Assembly: GCA_031263265.1 (NCBI GenBank)
Contig: JAISGE010000151.1
Span: forward strand, 1 to 17,303
From: Treponema sp.
GTDB taxonomy: Bacteria; Spirochaetota; Spirochaetia; Treponematales; Breznakiellaceae
Reading direction: 5' to 3'
Length of the DNA: 17,303 bases
The position numbers and the translations under genes were made by a program. How positions within the stretch are numbered: the stretch's first letter is position 1; each line of letters opens with the position of its first letter. The notes under the pieces were generated by a model, which saw nothing but the letters and a program-made list of their open reading frames with translations, ran no database searches and was not told the DNA's origin. Below, piece by piece: positions 1 to 6,705 of this stretch.

Positions 1-935
1 TCGCCGCATCAATTATGGATAAGGCCCAAAATCTCACGATTACCGCGGATATGCCCCCCACGGACGCCGCTCTGACAGGAAATGCGACCTTCAGGATCTG
101 GCAAACCGTAACGACTCTACGGGGTAAAATACTGGAACCGTATAACGAAGAGGATCGGAAATTTGAACCGGTGTCTGCTTCTGAAACCCTCCTGTTTGGA
201 AAGAATAATGCCTACTCCCTGCAACAACAGATAACCTATGATCCAGAACTCAAGGAATATACCAATTTTACCACCAGTCTTTCATGGGGCGGCCTCTCCG
301 CTTCGTATACGGCCATCCGTTCCCGAACCTATACCCTTGAGTCGAGCGGCTGGGTACAGTCTACCTCGGAAGAGGTATTGAATCCCCGGGAATTCAGGAT
401 TGCCTATGCAAAGACCTTTAAAAAAGAGAACTTGTGGAATAAACGGCTTTCCTTTTCCCTTAATCTCAATTCCACGTTATCCCTGGATTTACAACGGTAC
501 ACCTATTCTCAACATTCCTTTACCCTGGGTTTTACCTTGGGGATATCCAATTTTCTTGATATATCCCTGAATACCTCCTCCCTGAATACCGTAGTTTTCC
601 GGTATTTTCAAAACTTGCCGTTCTTTGATCTGCCGATGGAGCTTCCAGGCGAACAAAACTGCTTCGTGGATCTCCTTAATTCCTTTCGGTTTGATGATGA
701 TGAGCTGCGCAGAAATTCGGGGTTCAAATTAAAATCGTTCCGGCTGAATCTGGACCATCACTTAGGGGATTGGAATGCCAAGCTGGGCATCACCCTGTCT
801 CCCTATCTGGACCAGAGTGCCGGCAGGCCAGTATATAAATTCAACAACGAAATCTCCTTTCTGATCCAGTGGGTGCCTATCAGCGAAATAAAAACAGAAA
901 TAACCGCTAATAAAGACAAAATCGTATTTAAATAA
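1..935 (+). CDS. LptD-like outer-membrane barrel protein, C-terminal part (5' end outside window)
   Basis: The reading frame is open to the left edge of the window (codons from position 3), so this is the 3' end of a longer gene; the ATG at 15 is probably internal. The 310 visible residues are rich in alternating polar and hydrophobic residues with many aromatic positions, as in transmembrane beta strands (for example the runs around SFSLNLNSTLSLDL and FTLGFTLGISNFLDISL). The last strand contains FLIQWVPISEIKTEI and the chain ends in a lysine-rich tail. Composition, length and the neighbouring SurA-like gene fit the spirochaete LptD/OstA-like family, which places lipid or glycolipid in the outer membrane. 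The N-terminal OstA domain that would settle this is outside the window. It could instead be another large barrel protein. Confidence 0.6.
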   Translation, partial: AASIMDKAQNLTITADMPPTDAALTGNATFRIWQTVTTLRGKILEPYNEEDRKFEPVSASETLLFGKNNAYSLQQQITYDPELKEYTNFTTSLSWGGLSASYTAIRSRTYTLESSGWVQSTSEEVLNPREFRIAYAKTFKKENLWNKRLSFSLNLNSTLSLDLQRYTYSQHSFTLGFTLGISNFLDISLNTSSLNTVVFRYFQNLPFFDLPMELPGEQNCFVDLLNSFRFDDDELRRNSGFKLKSFRLNLDHHLGDWNAKLGITLSPYLDQSAGRPVYKFNNEISFLIQWVPISEIKTEITANKDKIVFK

Positions 936-1008
936 GCCCGCTTGGAGGTTTACGTAAGCAGTGCAGGTGTTGACGATTTCCCCCTGATTTGGTATGGTAA
1001 ACAAACCC

Positions 1009-1029
1009 GCTTGATGTTAAACGTCAAGC
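1009..1029. repeat. 9-10 bp hairpin between the LptD-like and SurA-like genes
   Basis: The arms are GCTTGATGTT (1009-1018) and AACGTCAAGC (1020-1029). They pair along their whole length with one G-U wobble if transcribed from the + strand; in practice this is a 9-bp stem with loop TAA. No T-tract follows, so a classical intrinsic terminator is not supported. It lies 3 bases before the larger palindrome at 1033-1058. Confidence 0.5.
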
Positions 1030-1058
1030 CAATTTCAAAACTCGATCGAGTTTTGAAA
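1026..1058. repeat. Perfect 26-bp palindrome; copy A of a repeated hairpin element
   Basis: TTTCAAAACTCGA (1033-1045) is followed directly by its exact reverse complement (1046-1058). The preceding bases 1026-1040, AAGCCAATTTCAAAA, recur identically at 8021-8035, where they also form the left arm of an inverted repeat. This makes a dispersed repeat family more likely than a gene-specific operator. It lies 37 bases before the SurA-like start codon and could affect transcription into that gene. Confidence 0.7.
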
Positions 1059-1095
1059 GAGCCTTGGTCTATTATTTTTAGAGGTATGAACGTTC

Positions 1096-2622
1096 ATGGC
1101 TTCAAAAGACAAAAAAATTGGAGGCGCTTCTGATGCTGCTCCATCAGAGTTCATGCGCCGCTTTAAAACCCATCCCTTCCTTTTTATCGGGACCATCCTT
1201 GTTTTGGTTATCGTTATTGTGGCTTTCGTGTTTGTTCCTGCTATTGTACCAAGTGGAGGCCCTTCGGTTGATCTCAGCTTTGGCTCCTATAATAAGATTC
1301 CCCTGAGCTATGTGCCGGGGAATTATTTCTCCCAGATCAGGGAAATGATAGCCCGCTACCGGCAATCTTCAATGGGTGATGCTAACTATCAACTGGTCAA
1401 TTACCAGATTTGGCGGGAGGCCTTTGAGGAAACGGTCATCCATACCGGTATGCTGGATGAGATGAACCAGGCAGGGTATCAGGTTCCAGCCGCGACAGTG
1501 GATCGGGAAATGGCCCAGCTTCCCCAATTCCAGGAAAACGGCCGGTTTTCTACTGCCAAATACCGGGCTTTGGATAACGCATCCCGTTTGTCCTTGTGGC
1601 GGCAAGTCCAAGAGAGTATTGCCAAGGACTATTACCGGTCGGATATAGAAGAACTCCAGGTTTCTTCCCAAGAAAGCGCGTTCATCAAGGACATGGCTTC
1701 TCCGAAACGGAGCTTTTCTATGGCGGTCTTGCCTTTAAGAGCCTATCCTGATGGGGAACTCATCGCGTATGCCGCTGATAATAGCTCCCTTTTCCGGGTT
1801 ACCCATCTCTCCCGCATCACCGTCACCTCTAATGAGCGGGAAGCCCAGCAGATCCTCGATACCATTACCGAGGGGACCAGTACCTTTGAGGATGCTGCCC
1901 AGACCTACTCTCAAGATGGGTATGCTGAACGGGGGGGAGATATGGGGGTTAAAATGGCCTATGAGCTTACCGCGGAAGTGCCGGATGATCAGGAGCGGGA
2001 ATCGCTGCTCAGTCTTGCTAAAGGCGAGTTAAGCCCCCTGGTGAAGGTTCCCACAGGTTGGGCATTTTTCAGGGCTGAAGATACTCCTTACCCCGCGGAT
2101 CCTGAGGATAGTACCTTATTGGAAAAAATTCGTACCTATATCATGGAGTTTGCCCGGGGCCGTGTTGAAGACTACTTCATTCGCGAGGCTGAATCCTTTA
2201 GAACTGCGGTTACTGAAAGCGGCTTTCCTGATGCACTGATCCAAAAAGGGCTTTTAGAACGAACCTTTGGTCCTCTGCCTATCAATTATGGTGAGGTGCC
2301 GATCTTTACCGGCCTTTCCTCGTTCTCAGTGCCGGAACTAAGCGGGGCAGGATCAAACGAGCTTTTTTGGCAGACCGCGTTCTCTACCCCTTTAAACACC
2401 CCTTCTGAGCCCCTGGTCCTCGGTAATACGGTGGTAGTGTTATATCCCACAGAAGAGCGCGATGAAGATGAAAGCAACGCGGAGTATATAGAAACCGCCT
2501 ATACCTCTTATTGGATGAGTTCCTTTATTAATCAGAACCTGCGGTCTTATTTTCTCACCAGCAAAAAACTGGATGACCGTTTCTTTGACGTCTATTTTAA
2601 GTACATCCAGCCCTTAGATTAA
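1096..2622 (+). CDS. Membrane-anchored SurA/PpiD-like peptidyl-prolyl cis-trans isomerase
   Basis: A 508-residue protein with a short basic cytoplasmic N-terminus, one membrane segment at about residues 28-50, and a large extracytoplasmic part. Residues about 100-200 resemble the helical SurA N-terminal chaperone domain. Residues about 237-328 form one parvulin (rotamase) domain, with the family hallmark region SQDGYAERGGDMG (272-284) and a GWAFFRAED strand (321-329). A further 180 residues follow, ending in a helical and tyrosine-rich tail. The single N-terminal anchor resembles PpiD, while the domain order is nearer SurA. The expected role is folding of exported proteins in the periplasm, outer-membrane barrels included. 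The start is supported by AGAGG at 1080-1084, 11 bases upstream. It lies downstream of the LptD-like gene on the same strand; E. coli SurA is a known chaperone for LptD, which fits. The DUF115 gene starts 5 bases after its stop, so the two are probably cotranscribed. Confidence 0.85.
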   Translation: MASKDKKIGGASDAAPSEFMRRFKTHPFLFIGTILVLVIVIVAFVFVPAIVPSGGPSVDLSFGSYNKIPLSYVPGNYFSQIREMIARYRQSSMGDANYQLVNYQIWREAFEETVIHTGMLDEMNQAGYQVPAATVDREMAQLPQFQENGRFSTAKYRALDNASRLSLWRQVQESIAKDYYRSDIEELQVSSQESAFIKDMASPKRSFSMAVLPLRAYPDGELIAYAADNSSLFRVTHLSRITVTSNEREAQQILDTITEGTSTFEDAAQTYSQDGYAERGGDMGVKMAYELTAEVPDDQERESLLSLAKGELSPLVKVPTGWAFFRAEDTPYPADPEDSTLLEKIRTYIMEFARGRVEDYFIREAESFRTAVTESGFPDALIQKGLLERTFGPLPINYGEVPIFTGLSSFSVPELSGAGSNELFWQTAFSTPLNTPSEPLVLGNTVVVLYPTEERDEDESNAEYIETAYTSYWMSSFINQNLRSYFLTSKKLDDRFFDVYFKYIQPLD

Positions 2623-2627
2623 GCAGC

Positions 2628-4298
2628 ATGTCCGATGAACTACCCCGGCAGTGTAAAGCGCGCCGGGGCTTTTCGGTTTCTTATAAAGGAAAAACCCTGC
2701 TTTCACTCATAGACCCCATAGCCCAAGGGGAACGGCTGGCCAAGACCGCTCCGTTGGGAGCAGGGATCCTCTATTTTTGCCCGTCTCCTTTGTATGGCTA
2801 TGGTATTGAGTGGCTCCTTACCCAGATAAGCCCTGATTCGGCCATGCTCTGTGTGGAATTGGACAAAAAGCTCCTGGACTTATCGAGCCAGGCTATGGGA
2901 GAGATACTAAAAAAAAATCCCCGCTTGGGCCTAGTCGGTTTCGAAGATCCGGTCCAGCTCTGCGTGTGGGTAGGAAAGACCTGGGGGACCCGCCGGTTCC
3001 GCAGGCTCGAAATCCTCCGTTTGTCTGGGGGCTGGCAATTATACCCCGACCGTTATACCAGCCTGGCAGCCGCGCTTCGTCAAGCTATTGCCCGGGACTG
3101 GGGCAATGCCATTACGCTTACGAAGATGGGTCGGCGATACCTGCGGAATGCGCTCCGTAACCTGGCCCTCATTCCCCACGCCCCTTCGCTACGGGACTTG
3201 AGCCTGGGCGCTGCACCGGTTCTGGTTTTGGGGGCAGGTCCTTCTCTGGATGGGGTTTTGGAAGGGCTGCATCGCTATTGGGGCGCGGCCCTTGGGGTAA
3301 GGCAAAGGCCCTTCAGGATAATCGGGGTGGATACCTGTTTGCAGCCCTTGAAGGATTGGAACATCCAGCCCGATCTGGTGGTTGCGCTGGAAAGTCAGCA
3401 TTGGAATATCCAGGATTTCATCGGTATGGGTTCTTGGGAAATCCCGGTAGCCATGGATCTTTCCGCACTGCCTGCCACCAGGGAAGTCCTGGGCGGCCAC
3501 CCGTGGCTCTTTGCCACACCCTGGACAAAGCTGCGCCTGTTCACCCGGCTTGCCGCGGCAGGCTTGCTGCCGGAAACCTTTCCGGCCTTGGGTTCGGTGG
3601 GACTCACCGCGGTAGCCATAGCCCAGCGTCTCTCCACCGGGCCTATCATCACCGGCGGCCTTGATTTTGCCTTTACCCTGGATAGGTTTCATGGCCGATC
3701 CACCCCGGGCCACCGTGAAAGATTGCGTACGCAAACCCGTTTCAGGAGCATCCTCACGGTTGATGCTGCGTTTCGATCGGGTACGGGGGCGGTTCGTTCC
3801 AAAACAGGGATAGCCCAACGGAGCGACCCGGTGATGAAAACCTATCGAGACCTCTTTGAACAGGAATTTGCCCAGGAAACCCGGATTAAGGATATTATGG
3901 GCCTGGGTCTAGCCTTAGGACTGGAGAGCTTGTCCTTGGAAGGGGCCTTAGCCCTATTGGGGAAAGGTTCGTCCCGTAGCATGGTTCCTCAAGTCTTGGG
4001 TAAGGCAGCCGCAACAGGCCCTCAGGTAGAAGCCTTCATCTGCCGGGAACAGGAGGTACTGATCCTGCTTCGGGATATACTGACGAGAAGCAGGTCCGGG
4101 GCGCCTGAAAACCTTGAGGCTTTGTTAGACGAATGTGATTATCTCTGGGCGCATTTTCCTGAATGTGCCGGAGCCTGGGGGCGCCGTCCTTTAGGAACAG
4201 ACCTTTCCTTTTTGAAACGGATGCGTGCGGAAATTGACCCCCTGCTTAACCTATTTGACGTAACCCTTCAGGAGCTACGAAGTTACCGTTCTTGGTGA
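2628..4298 (+). CDS. DUF115 / MptE-like protein (Maf-type, glycosylation-associated)
   Basis: A 556-residue cytoplasmic protein without signal peptide. The core at about residues 195-370 carries the DUF115/MptE-like signature: PVLVLGAGPSLDG (197-209), a nucleotide-binding-like loop after a beta strand, then IIGVDTCLQPL (231-241), PDLVVALESQHWN (248-260) and IITGGLDFAFT (340-350). In bacteria this family includes the Maf motility accessory factors, several of which are implicated in adding nonulosonic acids to flagellin; archaeal MptE is a pterin diphosphokinase. Many spirochaetes carry such proteins, but no flagellar gene is in the window, so the substrate is unknown. The start follows the previous stop by 5 bases with no clear Shine-Dalgarno sequence, which suggests translational coupling. 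The N-terminal 190 and C-terminal 180 residues are not recognised. The tail is helical with several tryptophans. Confidence 0.75.
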   Translation: MSDELPRQCKARRGFSVSYKGKTLLSLIDPIAQGERLAKTAPLGAGILYFCPSPLYGYGIEWLLTQISPDSAMLCVELDKKLLDLSSQAMGEILKKNPRLGLVGFEDPVQLCVWVGKTWGTRRFRRLEILRLSGGWQLYPDRYTSLAAALRQAIARDWGNAITLTKMGRRYLRNALRNLALIPHAPSLRDLSLGAAPVLVLGAGPSLDGVLEGLHRYWGAALGVRQRPFRIIGVDTCLQPLKDWNIQPDLVVALESQHWNIQDFIGMGSWEIPVAMDLSALPATREVLGGHPWLFATPWTKLRLFTRLAAAGLLPETFPALGSVGLTAVAIAQRLSTGPIITGGLDFAFTLDRFHGRSTPGHRERLRTQTRFRSILTVDAAFRSGTGAVRSKTGIAQRSDPVMKTYRDLFEQEFAQETRIKDIMGLGLALGLESLSLEGALALLGKGSSRSMVPQVLGKAAATGPQVEAFICREQEVLILLRDILTRSRSGAPENLEALLDECDYLWAHFPECAGAWGRRPLGTDLSFLKRMRAEIDPLLNLFDVTLQELRSYRSW

Positions 4299-4334
4299 AG
4301 CATCATGGGGAAACTATTGGTGCAGGAACCTTGT

Positions 4335-5273
4335 TCAGGGTAGTACTTCATGAACATAGCCAATTCCGAGGCATGTGGCCACCGCGCGTTCCTTTCCAGG
4401 AATGAGCTTGTGGATGGGAGTATTCACGGCCCGTACCTTACCGTCTGGATATTTCAGGGCCAGGGCAGTAGATCCCCCTCCATCAAAATTAAGGCCATCA
4501 GCAGCACCTAATTTTTGTAATATAAGTCCCACCTCAGCTTCGGTAGCCCCTATACTGCCAAGCTGCCGTCCGTCAATGACCAAAAGATAGAGTAGTGCTC
4601 CGTCAGCAGATACCCCCACTGCGCTCCTGGGATGCCGGGCGTTTCCCCGGGTAAACGCCTCTTCCAGGACCATCCCGCCCCGTAATACTGCATAAAATCC
4701 ACCCACCGCGTCTTTGATGGTTCCGCTGGTATGATCCACAGTCAATGCAGCTTGATTTACGATAGCGGCTTTTCCATCATGGTAAAACACCAAGGCATCA
4801 AAGGGTGGGTGAGGAAGCGCCACCACCACTCCCTGGGAAACGGTTATCCCCACAATGGTCCGATCCTCCCCCTCTTTTCCTGATACCGGGCTAAAGGGAT
4901 TGGTGTTTATCCCTGCAAGACAATCATAACGCCGGACAAAACTCGTGATCTTGGTACTAGGGATGACACCGTTGATTTCCCCTTCTGCTTCGCTCACCAC
5001 AATCCGCAAAGCCGGTTCAGTCAAATCTACCCGTAAGGCCCAAAAACGGAACTTTGGTTCCCGGACACTTCCCTCAAAATAGTCAATGCCTGGACACCAC
5101 TGGTCTGCAAACGCCTGCCATTGGGGAAGGATCTCTTCAGGAAGAGAGAACGCCCCTTTTTCAGGCGGTGTAGTAAGGGGAGAAAGCGTTCTACAGGAAA
5201 CAAACAACAGGGCAAGGAATAGATACAAACCCGCTGCTAAACCATACCGTATTTTTCGGTACGTCTTAGTCAT
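4335..5273 (-). CDS. Lipoprotein with phosphodiester glycosidase (NAGPA-type) domain
   Basis: Starting at the ATG at 5273, the 312-residue protein begins with a lipoprotein signal: a basic n-region (KTYRKIR), a hydrophobic stretch, and lipobox FVSC with the cysteine at residue 27, so it is probably anchored to a membrane outside the cytoplasm. The catalytic domain is of the NAGPA / phosphodiester glycosidase family (PF09992 type), with INTNPFSP (about 122-129), RHPRSAVGV (about 213-221) and the hallmark NFDGGGSTALAL (about 262-273). The eukaryotic enzyme uncovers mannose-6-phosphate; bacterial members are thought to act on glycan phosphodiesters or polysaccharides, and the substrate here is unknown. 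A longer frame begins at an ATG at 5300 (9 more residues), but that would weaken the signal-peptide layout; neither start has a clear Shine-Dalgarno sequence. It converges with the DUF115 gene, 36 bases apart, with no obvious terminator between them. Confidence 0.82.
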   Translation of the reverse strand: MTKTYRKIRYGLAAGLYLFLALLFVSCRTLSPLTTPPEKGAFSLPEEILPQWQAFADQWCPGIDYFEGSVREPKFRFWALRVDLTEPALRIVVSEAEGEINGVIPSTKITSFVRRYDCLAGINTNPFSPVSGKEGEDRTIVGITVSQGVVVALPHPPFDALVFYHDGKAAIVNQAALTVDHTSGTIKDAVGGFYAVLRGGMVLEEAFTRGNARHPRSAVGVSADGALLYLLVIDGRQLGSIGATEAEVGLILQKLGAADGLNFDGGGSTALALKYPDGKVRAVNTPIHKLIPGKERAVATCLGIGYVHEVLP

Positions 5274-5320
5274 GTTCAGTAGTTTTAAGGTAATCAACAT
5301 ACGTATAATCTTTAATCAAT

Positions 5321-5362
5321 AGGGGGACTTCACTCTATACACTACAAAATCAAAGTCCCCTA
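5321..5362 (-). repeat. Hairpin with 8-bp GC-rich stem, upstream of the glycosidase gene
   Basis: GGGGACTT (5323-5330) and AAGTCCCC (5353-5360) are exact reverse complements, extended by flanking A/T pairs around a one-base bulge, enclosing 22 bases. It is the second of two consecutive stem-loops 3' of rpsU. No T-tract follows closely on the - strand. It could act as a transcript-end structure for rpsU or a 5'-leader structure for the glycosidase gene. Confidence 0.45.
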
Positions 5363-5410
5363 AGCGTTTACAGGGCTTTACGCCAAAATCGTTAAACCCT
5401 TGCAAACGCT
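5363..5410 (-). terminator. Long 20-bp imperfect hairpin 3' of rpsU
   Basis: On the - strand, AGCGTTTGCA-A-GGGTTTAACG folds on CGTAAAGCCC-TGTAAACGCT with one bulged A, one A-A mismatch and two G-U wobbles around a 7-base loop. It begins 10 bases after the rpsU stop codon. The stability suggests a transcript 3' end or a processing/decay-protection structure. The classical U-run is missing, so factor-independent termination is not proven. Confidence 0.45.
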
Positions 5411-5419
5411 CACCGCATT

Positions 5420-5623
5420 CTAGTAATCGGATCTGCCTTTTCGAGACTTTTTAAGCAGTTTCCGCTGAATCGCCTTTTTTTTCCGATTAAGAATGGTTGA
5501 GGGCTTTTCATAATATTCCCGTTTTTTAAATTCCCTGATGATGCCTTCTTTTTCCACCATCCGTTTAAAACGTTTGATGGCTTTTTCCAACATCTCATTA
5601 TCATCCACGATGATATGCGCCAA
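5420..5623 (-). CDS. rpsU: 30S ribosomal protein S21
   Basis: A 67-residue, highly basic protein of the usual S21 length. It matches the family along its whole length: an N-terminal VDDNEMLEKAIKRFKRMVEKEG segment (given here as landmarks: DNE at 8-10, KRFKR at 17-21), then IIREFKKREYYEKPS (28-42) and a Lys/Arg-rich tail. S21 sits near the anti-Shine-Dalgarno end of 16S rRNA in the small subunit. The start codon is TTG, not ATG: the frame has a TGA 9 bases upstream, and the next ATG would remove the conserved first ten residues. A strong ribosome-binding site (AGAGGGGGTGA, - strand, 5640-5630) stands 6 bases before the TTG. It lies 60 bases after the M23 peptidase gene on the same strand. Confidence 0.95.
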   Translation of the reverse strand: MAHIIVDDNEMLEKAIKRFKRMVEKEGIIREFKKREYYEKPSTILNRKKKAIQRKLLKKSRKGRSDY

Positions 5624-5629
5624 AAAAAA

Positions 5630-5640
5630 TCACCCCCTCT
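5630..5640 (-). promoter_or_regulatory. Strong ribosome-binding site deciding the TTG start of rpsU
   Basis: On the - strand this reads AGAGGGGGTGA, an extended complement to the 16S 3' end. It is followed by eight T residues, the last two of which belong to the TTG start codon. The spacing of 6 bases is suitable for initiation at TTG 5623-5621. Confidence 0.7.
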
Positions 5641-5682
5641 CCATCATAATGGTCAATATTACGTAAAAACCGTAGCATACGT

Positions 5683-6657
5683 TCAATTACTGTTACCCAA
5701 AAGAGCAGCTTTGTCAAGAATGGGCCGAGACACAAAGGCGTCAGGGTCGGTATTCTCTCCGGCCACCCGGATTTCCCAATGCAGATGCGGACCTGTTGCC
5801 AAGCCGGTTGCCCCGGATTCACCGAGGAGCGTACCGGTACGTACCATAGTTCCTTCTTGTACCGCGATATGGTCAAGATGATAATAAAGGGAATAGACTC
5901 CAGGGAGATGTTCAATGATCACCGAATTACCGGTAACGATCCGGGAACGGGCAAGAACCACCCTACCCTCTGCACAAGACCTGACTGCGGTTCCCCGGGG
6001 AACGCCGTAGTCAATACCTGCATGAATCGAAGACGCTTGAGAACCATCCACATACCTAAAAATCCGGCGATCTCCAAAGAAACTGGTCCTTCGTGTAGAA
6101 CTAACCGGGGCGGTAAAAGGCCCTAACGTATACACTTCGGTTCCGGTACGGCTAATGATGCCCCATAATATTGATGACTCAGCGGTTTTTTGAGGATCCG
6201 GGATGGTACGCAGGTCTGTATTACCCTGATCTAAGGAGATTTCTTCGGAAACAAAGGTTCTGTTTTCAATGGTAAGGTCGATCCTTCCGATAGGCCCCCC
6301 TTGATGCTCCACTTGGATAACGGCGGATCCTGGTCTCGCCGTACAGGGAACCGCTAAAATCGCAACTTTAAGGGATGTACCTTCCTTATCCACGGTAAGA
6401 TTAAAAAAAGATGCCTTGGTCAGCCGTTGCCCCTGCGTATTGATGAGTACTGCTTGGAACAGGCCAGTAACGTCTTCCTGTTCCCCCGCTGCAGCCATCC
6501 CCACCGTTACTGGTTCTCCTAGCCGGGGATGCTCAGGAATAAGCACCAACTTTACCGGGGACTGGGCATAGAGCAAGGCCGCACCAAAACACTGCACCAG
6601 AACCAGGACCCAGGATTTTTTAACCAGATACGCGCCGATTACCCATTTTATCATCAT
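5683..6657 (-). CDS. Secreted M23 (LytM-type) peptidoglycan metallopeptidase
   Basis: A 324-residue protein with an N-terminal signal sequence (hydrophobic 15-30, likely cleavage after LYAQS at about 29-33). A beta-rich middle region (about 34-150) is probably a substrate- or partner-binding domain. The C-terminal M23 domain spans about 190-312 and keeps the zinc site: HAGID (His212, Asp216) and HLH (His291, His293), plus YYHLDH (His260) of the active site. All catalytic residues seen are intact, so an active D,D-endopeptidase that cuts peptidoglycan cross-links in the periplasm is expected. Members of this family are used in cell elongation and separation. Translation begins at one of two adjacent ATG codons. 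The gene follows the MFS gene by 48 bases on the same strand and may also have its own promoter (6669-6697). Confidence 0.88.
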   Translation of the reverse strand: MMIKWVIGAYLVKKSWVLVLVQCFGAALLYAQSPVKLVLIPEHPRLGEPVTVGMAAAGEQEDVTGLFQAVLINTQGQRLTKASFFNLTVDKEGTSLKVAILAVPCTARPGSAVIQVEHQGGPIGRIDLTIENRTFVSEEISLDQGNTDLRTIPDPQKTAESSILWGIISRTGTEVYTLGPFTAPVSSTRRTSFFGDRRIFRYVDGSQASSIHAGIDYGVPRGTAVRSCAEGRVVLARSRIVTGNSVIIEHLPGVYSLYYHLDHIAVQEGTMVRTGTLLGESGATGLATGPHLHWEIRVAGENTDPDAFVSRPILDKAALLGNSN

Positions 6658-6668
6658 AATAATATCCC

Positions 6669-6697
6669 AGTATACTATACTCCACCCTACCCGACAA
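6669..6697 (-). promoter_or_regulatory. Candidate sigma-70 promoter for the M23 peptidase gene
   Basis: On the - strand TTGTCG (6697-6692) and TATACT (6674-6669) are separated by 17 bases. The -10 box ends 11 bases before the ATG, so transcription would start about 5 bases upstream of the gene, leaving almost no leader. The -35 box matches only 4 of 6 consensus positions. Confidence 0.4.
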
Positions 6698-6705
6698 TGG
6701 CCTCC

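Noticed and set aside
942..1133. 63-codon + strand frame from TTG between the LptD-like and SurA-like genes
   Set aside because: It runs through two hairpins, has no family resemblance, and overlaps the well-supported SurA-like start in another frame.
3189..3818. 209-codon - strand frame opposite the DUF115 gene
   Set aside because: It lies wholly inside a recognised gene; its Gly/Arg/Pro/Gln-rich composition is typical of an antisense shadow in GC-rich sequence.
5363..5410. Integron attC-like site (GTTAAAC at 5391-5397 within a long imperfect inverted repeat)
   Set aside because: Only one core-like GTTRRRY motif is present; the matching RYYYAAC core is missing at the other end and there is no cassette array or integrase.
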